A DNA stretch of 5,957 nucleotides, from NCBI GenBank assembly GCA_958404085.1, contig CATXZX010000130.1:1-5957 (forward strand). Direction: 5' to 3'. The notes under the pieces are model-generated. The model made no database searches and had not been told where the DNA came from. It saw only the letters and a list, made by a program, of their open reading frames with translations. Positions 1 through 5,025 of the stretch are shown here, piece by piece. A program made the position numbers and the translations under genes. Every line of letters starts with the position of its first letter. Within the stretch, counting starts at the first letter, position 1. Origin of the DNA: an uncultured Prevotellaceae bacterium. GTDB taxonomy: Bacteria > Bacteroidota > Bacteroidia > Bacteroidales > Bacteroidaceae.

Positions 1-12
1 TTTTTGCAGTAT

Positions 13-579
13 ATGAAGAAAATTATCGACGACATCCGCAAGGTATACCCTATATCTCCGGCCACGGCCGAGGAACTGGTCGGGCATCTCGAACCGTGTA
101 CGTTTCCACGACGCAGTCCGCTGATAAGCATGAATGTATTCAATCGGGCAGCCTACTTTATAGAAGAGGGCATCACACGCTCCTATTGGATAAAAGGCGG
201 CGAGGAAATCACGACGTCGTTCTCCACGTCGGGCATTGTGTTCAGTATGGACGAGTTTTACTACGGACACCTGAGCGAAGAGTACGTCGAAGCGCTCACC
301 GACGTGAAGGCGGCACGCATCCCGCTCACCATTCTGGAGCATCTGTTCCGCACCAACATCGAACTGGCCAACTGGGGGCGCATCATCCACCAGAACGAAT
401 ACCGCCGCATCCACCGTTCGCACATGGAACGTCTTGCGCTTCCTGCCGCAGAACGTTACGAGGCTTTCAGGAAACAGTTTCCCGAGATTTGCAACAACGT
501 GAACTTACAATATATAGCTTCCTATCTGGGAGTCACAGCACCGACACTGAGCCGCCTGAGAAGCCGGAAGCAGCAATAA
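13..579 (+). CDS. Crp/Fnr family transcriptional regulator
   Basis: This is a 188-residue cytoplasmic DNA-binding regulator of the short Crp/Fnr type common in Bacteroidales. The first ~120 residues have the look of a cyclic-nucleotide-binding-type beta-roll (an FIEEG-I-RSYW stretch and an EEITTSF segment). The C-terminus holds a helix-turn-helix at about residues 164-185 (NLQYIASYLGVT, then recognition helix APTLSRLRSRK), and the protein ends just after it. Only two cysteines are visible (C29, C160), so the Fe-S cluster of true FNR is unlikely. The effector is unknown. I chose ATG 13; a TTG lies at 4 and the frame stays open to the window edge, so an upstream start cannot be excluded. The next gene is an acyltransferase on the same strand, 106 bases away, with an FNR-like palindrome between them. 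Family assignment is secure; the target is inferred. Confidence 0.9.
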   Translation: MKKIIDDIRKVYPISPATAEELVGHLEPCTFPRRSPLISMNVFNRAAYFIEEGITRSYWIKGGEEITTSFSTSGIVFSMDEFYYGHLSEEYVEALTDVKAARIPLTILEHLFRTNIELANWGRIIHQNEYRRIHRSHMERLALPAAERYEAFRKQFPEICNNVNLQYIASYLGVTAPTLSRLRSRKQQ

Positions 580-596
580 CGACAAATCCCATCATT

Positions 597-614
597 AATT
601 GTCGTAGGACAATT
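597..614. promoter_or_regulatory. FNR/CRP-like operator palindrome
   Basis: A perfect inverted repeat AATTGTC-GTAG-GACAATT is seen here. Its core TTGTC-N4-GACAA has the same 5-4-5 layout as the FNR box (TTGAT-N4-ATCAA). Its centre (605.5) lies about 41 bases before the start point predicted from the -7 element at 635-642, the usual position of a class II Crp/Fnr activator site, and no good -33 TTTG is present. It directly follows a Crp/Fnr gene. That it is bound by that protein is inference. An additional GACAA half-site occurs at 581-585. Confidence 0.5.
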
Positions 615-634
615 TTCAGCTGGGAATAAGTATG

Positions 635-642
635 TATTTTTG
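635..642 (+). promoter_or_regulatory. Bacteroidota -7 element for the acyltransferase gene
   Basis: TATTTTTG matches the TAnnTTTG -7 consensus of Bacteroidota promoters exactly. It lies 43 bases before the acyltransferase ATG, giving a predicted leader of about 40 bases. The -33 region offers only T-rich sequence (TTTTC at 613-617) at a short spacing. A weak -33 would fit an activator-dependent promoter. Confidence 0.55.
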
Positions 643-685
643 CAATCCGATTAAGAACTATAAATTACTTAAATAAAATACGACT

Positions 686-1849
686 ATGTCAAATTCATCA
701 TTTCTTGCATCGTCTACCTTTGCAGATACCAAGCCCCATTACGAACTGCTCGACGGGCTTCGGGGAGTAGCCGCACTGCTTGTGTTGTGGTATCATGTCC
801 ACGAGGGATTCCAGTTCGCCTCCGGAGCCGAAACAATCGACATCCTCAACCACGGTTACTTAGCCGTAGACTTTTTCTTTATGCTTTCGGGTTTCGTAAT
901 CGGCTATGCCTATGACGACCGGTGGGGACGCGGCCTCACGCTCGGCAACTTTGCCAAGCGGCGACTCATACGCCTGCATCCCATGGTTATAGCGGGTGCC
1001 GTCATCGGCGTGGTATTCTTTCTGCTTCAAGGCGGAGTGAAATGGGACGGGACACAGGTATCGGCGGCCTCGGTATTGGTAGCCCTGCTTTGTACGTGCC
1101 TGTTTATCCCGGCCACAGCAGGCAGTATGCCCGAGATTCGGGGCAACGGCGAAATGTTTCCGCTCAACGGACCGGCATGGTCGCTTTTCTTCGAATACAT
1201 CGGCAACATCATTTACGCGTTGGTTATCCGCAGATTGTCGACCAAAGCACTTGCGGTGCTGACAGCAGCCTTAGGCGTCGGTCTGTCCTTGTTTACAATG
1301 CTCGATGCCAGCGGCTACGGTTCGCTGGGTGTGGGTTGGAGTCTTCTCGACAACGGCTTTTACGGGGGAATGCTCCGCATGATGTTCCCCTTCACTGCCG
1401 GTATCCTTTTGTCGAGGGTGTTCAAGCCGACCAAAGTGCGGGGTGCATTTTGGATTTGCTCCCTTCTGTTGCTGGTTCTCTTCTTTGTTCCCTACATCAG
1501 CGGCAAGCCCGGAGGAATCTGCCTGAACGGAATTTTCGAAGCCGTGTGCATCATTGTTTTCTTTCCGGTAGTAGTATGGCTCGGTGCCTCAGGCAAAACC
1601 ACCGACAAGACCTCCAGCCGTATCTGCAAGTTCTTAGGCGATATTTCCTTTCCGCTTTATATCACCCATTATCCCGCCATGTACCTGTTTTATTCGTGGC
1701 TCATCGACAACAAACTGTATACGCTTGCCGAAACGTGGCCTGTCGCTATCGGCGTATGCCTTTTCAACATCGTTCTGGCCTATGCCTGCCTGAAACTTTA
1801 CGATGAGCCGGTACGCAAGCGCCTTACGAAACGTTTCCTGCATCGCTAA
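686..1849 (+). CDS. Acyltransferase-3 family membrane protein (OafA-like)
   Basis: This 387-residue polytopic inner-membrane protein belongs to the acyltransferase-3 family, which moves acetyl or other acyl groups onto sugars of surface polysaccharides, peptidoglycan or small molecules. Family marks seen are LDGLRGVAALLVLWYH with the conserved histidine H37, VDFFFMLSGFVIG at about 61-73, RLIRLHP at 93-99, the PAWSLFFEYIGN block after the third or fourth membrane segment, and FLGDISFPLYITHYP near the C-terminus. About ten hydrophobic segments can be counted. The length is normal for a stand-alone member; there is no fused C-terminal SGNH domain. The ATG at 686 gives a start just ahead of the first motif; upstream sequence is A-rich without a Shine-Dalgarno site. 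The acceptor substrate cannot be told: no glycosyltransferase neighbours are present. It is probably monocistronic, with a promoter at 635 and a hairpin 40 bases after the stop. Confidence 0.92.
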   Translation: MSNSSFLASSTFADTKPHYELLDGLRGVAALLVLWYHVHEGFQFASGAETIDILNHGYLAVDFFFMLSGFVIGYAYDDRWGRGLTLGNFAKRRLIRLHPMVIAGAVIGVVFFLLQGGVKWDGTQVSAASVLVALLCTCLFIPATAGSMPEIRGNGEMFPLNGPAWSLFFEYIGNIIYALVIRRLSTKALAVLTAALGVGLSLFTMLDASGYGSLGVGWSLLDNGFYGGMLRMMFPFTAGILLSRVFKPTKVRGAFWICSLLLLVLFFVPYISGKPGGICLNGIFEAVCIIVFFPVVVWLGASGKTTDKTSSRICKFLGDISFPLYITHYPAMYLFYSWLIDNKLYTLAETWPVAIGVCLFNIVLAYACLKLYDEPVRKRLTKRFLHR

Positions 1850-1888
1850 CGTACAGTTTGCGGCCTGATTCAAAGAGAAAATACACTT

Positions 1889-1928
1889 CGGAAAAGAGCG
1901 ATACCCCCGTTGGTACCGCTCTTTTCCG
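1889..1928. terminator. Hairpin terminator after the acyltransferase gene
   Basis: A 12-bp perfect stem (CGGAAAAGAGCG at 1889-1900 with its complement at 1917-1928) is extended by 4 more pairs (TACC/GGTA) after one A-C mismatch, leaving a 6-base loop. It lies 40 bases after the acyltransferase stop and between two convergent genes. The AAAA/TTTT tracts fall inside the stem, not after it. It could therefore act in both directions, as a terminator or as a 3'-end stabiliser. Confidence 0.7.
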
Positions 1929-1959
1929 TATGTTCTTATTTATAAGAATCCTGTATACT

Positions 1960-1971
1960 GCGGATATCCGC
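1960..1971. repeat. 12-bp perfect palindrome in convergent spacer
   Basis: GCGGATATCCGC is a perfect palindrome in the spacer between the acyltransferase and lipoprotein genes. A second small inverted repeat (TTCTTA-TTTA-TAAGAA, 1933-1948) and a direct repeat CGTATCG (1978-1984 and 1992-1998) lie on either side. No role is evident; a back-up 3' structure for the minus-strand gene is possible. Confidence 0.3.
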
Positions 1972-2022
1972 CACAAACGTATCGTTTACATCGTATCGAA
2001 GTTTTTTTCACCGGCACCGAAA

Positions 2023-2514
2023 TCATTTATTGCCAAACAACTTGGACAAAGCCCGGTGAATGGCTTGCCGGATATCATCGGCTTCTGTTTTTTCATGTCC
2101 TTCTTCTGCGGTACACGAACTGACCAATTCATACGTGTCGGCCGAAACGAACTGTATAGTCACTTCCGTAACAGAACCCAGCCCCAACCTTCTTCTACCG
2201 CTTTCGCCATAGTTGACGATCAGGGTCTTCGCATTCAATTCCGATTTCAGCTCCGGCAACACGACAAAACCGTTCTTCATAAGGACACCCGAGATGATTT
2301 CTCTCGGATTGACGCTCTGAGCCGTTGAAACATACTGCCCGTTCCAGGTATCGCCCTTACTGGACATCACCTCTTTTGTCTGGGGTATAAAAACGTATTT
2401 ATATCCCGCCATCGGCCGGTTCTTTACGACTACCGGTGCTTTCAATGCACTACAACCGTTCAACATCCATAGAACGCATACCGTATAAATCCACCATTTA
2501 ATTGTCCGTATCAT
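2023..2514 (-). CDS. Small putative lipoprotein of unknown function
   Basis: From ATG 2514 this encodes 163 residues. The start gives a compact lipoprotein signal: MIRTIK, a hydrophobic stretch (WWIYTVCVLWM), then the lipobox L18-N19-G20-C21, with C21 the probable lipidated residue. An in-frame ATG at 2541 would add nine residues ahead of the charged region and is the alternative start. The mature part (about 143 residues) has alternating beta-like segments (YKYVFIPQ, KTLIVNYGE, EVTIQFVSADTYELVSS) and ends in a helix DDIRQAIHRALSKLFG. This layout recalls small envelope lipoproteins such as DUF4136-like ones, but I cannot place it in a family. No acidic stretch follows C21, so surface export is not suggested and a periplasm-facing anchor is more likely. 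It is transcribed alone, converging on the acyltransferase gene. Confidence 0.8.
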   Translation of the reverse strand: MIRTIKWWIYTVCVLWMLNGCSALKAPVVVKNRPMAGYKYVFIPQTKEVMSSKGDTWNGQYVSTAQSVNPREIISGVLMKNGFVVLPELKSELNAKTLIVNYGESGRRRLGLGSVTEVTIQFVSADTYELVSSCTAEEGHEKTEADDIRQAIHRALSKLFGNK

Positions 2515-2567
2515 ACCTATATTATTTACGTTTCCTCTCATCCTTGCACAATAGCTTCGCTAAGCCA

Positions 2568-2575
2568 CAAAAATA
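2568..2575 (-). promoter_or_regulatory. -7 element for the lipoprotein gene
   Basis: Read on the minus strand, 2575 to 2568 is TATTTTTG, an exact TAnnTTTG match. The predicted start point (about 2563) leaves a leader of roughly 50 bases to ATG 2514 or 22 bases to ATG 2541. The -33 position has only GTTC, so that element is weak. Confidence 0.5.
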
Positions 2576-2694
2576 AGGAGAATCTCTCATGAACGTCTAT
2601 CGCCGGACGATTTTCTTTACATACTTAATTATATTTATACAAACCCTCACCACTGTGCGGCCTGCTTTCTCCAAGACCTTCGTACCCGGGTGTG

Positions 2695-2756
2695 CTTGTT
2701 TTTTCAAAAAGCTGGGAGATATTTCGAAATACCTCCCAGCTTTTTGAAAAGACGAG
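2695..2756. repeat. Long, nearly perfect inverted repeat (bidirectional terminator-like hairpin)
   Basis: The arms 2701-2718 and 2733-2750 are perfect 18-base complements containing CAAAAAGCTGGGAG and CTCCCAGCTTTTTG. Outside, six further pairs including two G-U wobbles reach 2695/2756. Inside, after one mismatch, TATTTCGAAATA (2720-2731) is itself palindromic. The GC-rich stem followed by T5 on both strands has the form of a bidirectional intrinsic terminator. It sits in the 379-base stretch between two divergent genes (2515-2893), where no gene needs ending. The rest of that stretch holds the lipoprotein promoter (2568-2575) and a weak candidate promoter of the dehydrogenase gene. I see no convincing small coding gene there. 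It may be a terminator of an unseen short RNA, a leader structure, or a copy of a dispersed palindromic element. Confidence 0.75.
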
Positions 2757-2863
2757 ATTGCAATTCGGGAACATCGGGCGTCCGAATGTACAAAAAAGCA
2801 TAATCCGCCCCTTTCCGACACATGATAAAAAGAAAGAAAAAAGGCCCGCCACGTGTTTTTTCG

Positions 2864-2886
2864 TATTTTTTCATACCGAAAAAGGA
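2864..2886 (+). promoter_or_regulatory. Weak candidate -7 element and ribosome binding site of the NADH dehydrogenase gene
   Basis: TATTTTTT at 2864-2871 differs from TAnnTTTG by its last base and has no convincing -33 partner. AAGGA-like sequence at 2882-2886 lies 7 bases before ATG 2894 and supports that start over the in-frame ATG at 2822. The promoter part is a weak call; the ribosome binding site is better supported. Confidence 0.35.
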
Positions 2887-2893
2887 ATGTACT

Positions 2894-4291
2894 ATGAGTT
2901 TCAATTTGCCCAAAAACAACCGTAAGCGTGTTGTGGTCGTCGGCGGCGGATTCGGCGGTCTTAAATTAGTAGACAAACTTCAGAACAAAGGCTTCGAAGT
3001 CGTTCTTGTCGACAAGAACAACTATCACCAGTTTCCACCGCTGATTTACCAAATAGCATCGGCCGGCATTGAACCGAGTTCCATATCATTTCCGTTCCGT
3101 AAGCTAATGCAGCGCCGCAGGAACACCTACTTCCGCATGGCCGAGGTCCGTTCTATTTTCCCTGAACACAATATGATTCAGACCTCTATTGGAAAAGTGA
3201 ACTACGACTACCTGGTACTGGCCGCAGGAACTACGACCAACTTCTTTGGCAACAAACACATCGAGGAAGAGGCTATGCCCATGAAGAACGTGTCCGAAGC
3301 CATGGGACTGCGCAACGCCCTGCTGGCAAACTTCGAACGCGCCCTGACCTGCGGCACACAGCGCGAGCGGCAGGAACTGCTGAACGTCGTTATCGTGGGT
3401 GGCGGAGCCACCGGCGTCGAGATAGCCGGCGCACTCTCCGAGATGAAAAAATTCATCCTCCCCAACGACTATCCCGAAATGCCGAGCAGCCTGATGAACA
3501 TCTATCTGATAGAAGCGGGCAGCCGCCTGCTGGCCGGCATGTCGCCCGAGTCGTCGGAACGCGTGGAACAATACCTGCGCGAGATGGGAGTCAACATCCT
3601 GCTCAACAAACGGGTTACGGACTACCGCGACCACCGTGTCATGCTGGAAGACGGCAGCAGCATCGCCACACGCACATTTATTTGGGTGAGTGGTGTGGCA
3701 GCACAGCCTATCGGCAACATGCCGGCCGAATCCATCGGCCGGGGCGGACGCATCAAGGTAGACGGGATAAACCGGGTACAGGGTCTGGACAACGTATTCG
3801 CCATCGGCGACCAATGTTTGCAGACAAGCGACAAAAACTACCCCAACGGCCATCCGCAACTGGCTCAGGTGGCCATACAGCAGGGCGTACTGTTGGCCAA
3901 GAACCTGCAACGCCTCGAAAAAGGGAAAAAGACCGTTCCGTTCAAATACAAGAACTTAGGTTCGATGGCCACCGTAGGACGTAACCGGGCCGTGGCCGAG
4001 TTCAGCAACATGAAAATGGGCGGTTTCATCGCCTGGGTCATGTGGCTGCTGGTCCACCTCCGCTCCATTCTGGGCGTACGAAACAAACTCATCGTGTTCT
4101 TCAACTGGGTGTGGGACTACTTTTTCTATACCCGCTCCCTCCGCCTCATCATTTATGCCAAGAAAGCGAAGGAAGTCAGGGACCGCGAGGATCTGCTGGC
4201 CTCGACCCACTGGGGAATAGACCTGTTGGGTGAAAATGCGGACGAAGAAAAAAGACATCCGGGCACAGGCCCTTCCACTCCCAACACCTGA
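2894..4291 (+). CDS. ndh: Type II NADH:quinone dehydrogenase (NDH-2)
   Basis: This 465-residue membrane-associated flavoprotein oxidises NADH and passes electrons to quinone (menaquinone in Bacteroidota) without pumping ions. The FAD-binding dinucleotide fold opens at residues 13-22 (VVVVGGGFGG). The NADH-binding fold follows at about 165-176 (VVIVGGGATGVE), with E176 matching the glutamate conserved at the nicotinamide site. The second FAD motif NVFAIGDQ is at 300-307 (D306). The quinone-site motif AQVAIQ lies at 324-329. After about residue 370, hydrophobic and amphipathic helices (FIAWVMWLLVHL and IVFFNWVWDYFF) form the membrane anchor typical of NDH-2. I chose ATG 2894 because AAGGA precedes it and the protein then starts just before the FAD fold; the in-frame ATG at 2822 would add a 24-residue basic leader not usual for the family. 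The LuxR-type gene follows after 8 bases, so the two are probably cotranscribed. Confidence 0.93.
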   Translation: MSFNLPKNNRKRVVVVGGGFGGLKLVDKLQNKGFEVVLVDKNNYHQFPPLIYQIASAGIEPSSISFPFRKLMQRRRNTYFRMAEVRSIFPEHNMIQTSIGKVNYDYLVLAAGTTTNFFGNKHIEEEAMPMKNVSEAMGLRNALLANFERALTCGTQRERQELLNVVIVGGGATGVEIAGALSEMKKFILPNDYPEMPSSLMNIYLIEAGSRLLAGMSPESSERVEQYLREMGVNILLNKRVTDYRDHRVMLEDGSSIATRTFIWVSGVAAQPIGNMPAESIGRGGRIKVDGINRVQGLDNVFAIGDQCLQTSDKNYPNGHPQLAQVAIQQGVLLAKNLQRLEKGKKTVPFKYKNLGSMATVGRNRAVAEFSNMKMGGFIAWVMWLLVHLRSILGVRNKLIVFFNWVWDYFFYTRSLRLIIYAKKAKEVRDREDLLASTHWGIDLLGENADEEKRHPGTGPSTPNT

Positions 4292-4299
4292 ACACGGCC

Positions 4300-4917
4300 A
4301 TGACCGGACACCCGCCGCACAACAGGCCGCGCATAGCCATCATCGAGCGCAACACGCTGACCGCCTTAGGGCTGGCAGGACTCATCGAGCGTGCCATGCC
4401 CATAGCCGAAGTATGCCTCTTTTCGGACTGCAGGGCCCTTCAAGAAGCCGGCTGCGACGGATTTTTTCATTTCTTCGCAGCCCAGCGGACTCTGCTCGAT
4501 GCCCCCGAGTTCTTCGCTCCCTTCCGTCATCGTACGATTGTCCTCACCGAAGGAGACGAAGCGCCGTTCGTACCCACCGGATACCATGTGTTAAACGCCG
4601 CACAACCGGAGGAGCAACTCGTCAAGGCCTTTCTGCAACTGGTACAGCATGCCCACGCGGGCGGACGCCGCATACCGGCCGGCATTCCGTCCATGCCGGC
4701 AGTCACCGGCGCCCAACTGACCCCGCGCGAAACCGATGTCCTGCGCGGCATCGTCAAGGGATTCATCAACAAAGAGATTGCCAGCCAGTTGAACATCAGC
4801 TTGGCAACTGTCATCTCGCACCGGAAAAACCTAATCGACAAGCTGAATATACGCAGCGTGTCGGGACTGACCATTTACGCCGTCATGCACGGCCTTGTTT
4901 CGGCTGAAGAAATCTGA
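4300..4917 (+). CDS. LuxR-type transcriptional regulator with degenerate receiver domain
   Basis: This 205-residue protein is built like a NarL/FixJ response regulator. Residues 11-130 look like a receiver fold (RIAIIERN, then TALGLAGLIE), and 140-197 form a LuxR-type helix-turn-helix (LTPRETDVLRGIVKG, NKEIASQLNIS, recognition helix LATVISHRKNLIDKLNI). The receiver looks inactive: the acidic pair after strand 1 is E16-R17, and the strand-3 segment (DGFFHFFAAQ, 53-62) has no aspartate at the phosphorylation site. Control by phosphorylation is thus unlikely; ligand binding, protein contact or constitutive activity are alternatives. No histidine kinase gene is in view. The start lies 8 bases after the dehydrogenase stop with no clear Shine-Dalgarno site, which suggests translational coupling. 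The downstream TonB-dependent receptor gene is an obvious candidate target, by position only. Confidence 0.9.
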   Translation: MTGHPPHNRPRIAIIERNTLTALGLAGLIERAMPIAEVCLFSDCRALQEAGCDGFFHFFAAQRTLLDAPEFFAPFRHRTIVLTEGDEAPFVPTGYHVLNAAQPEEQLVKAFLQLVQHAHAGGRRIPAGIPSMPAVTGAQLTPRETDVLRGIVKGFINKEIASQLNISLATVISHRKNLIDKLNIRSVSGLTIYAVMHGLVSAEEI

Positions 4918-4966
4918 ACCGGCCCGTTTTATGCGCGGAATGCCCAAATATCCCCATAAATAAGGA

Positions 4967-4997
4967 TTGCGGAAACCCGAAAAGGCGGCTACCTTTG
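4967..4997 (+). promoter_or_regulatory. Bacteroidota promoter of the TonB-dependent receptor gene
   Basis: TACCTTTG at 4990-4997 is an exact TAnnTTTG -7 element. A TTG at 4967-4969 (consensus TTTG, here ATTG) lies 20 bases upstream and fits the -33 element. The predicted start point near 5001 gives a leader of about 25 bases before ATG 5026. This is the best-formed promoter of the window and indicates that the receptor is transcribed apart from the regulator upstream. Confidence 0.65.
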
Positions 4998-5025
4998 CAG
5001 CCGAAACAAGATAAACAGAATCCGT

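Noticed and set aside
922..1806. Plus-strand open frame of 294 codons inside the acyltransferase gene
   Set aside because: An out-of-frame shadow; the acyltransferase-3 motifs are in the other frame throughout.
1858..2328. Open frame of 156 codons on the plus strand
   Set aside because: It runs through the terminator hairpin and antisense to the lipoprotein gene, has no domain-like pattern, and the minus strand has a lipobox and promoter.
2822..2893. Upstream in-frame start (ATG 2822) for the NADH dehydrogenase
   Set aside because: It would add a 24-residue basic leader across a possible promoter; ATG 2894 has AAGGA 7 bases ahead and starts close to the FAD fold as in the family.
2597..2976. 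Several 74-90 codon frames on both strands around the long hairpin
   Set aside because: Their shared FSKSWE/SQLFEK-like residues simply come from translating the inverted repeat; no ribosome binding sites or domains.
3104..3910. Long minus-strand open frame of 268 codons inside the dehydrogenase gene
   Set aside because: Antisense to clear NDH-2 motifs; its composition (rich in H, Q, A and V) is typical of a GC-biased shadow frame.
4230..4907. Plus-strand open frame of 225 codons overlapping the LuxR-type gene
   Set aside because: Rich in Arg, His and Pro with no motif; the overlapping frame holds an unmistakable LuxR helix-turn-helix.
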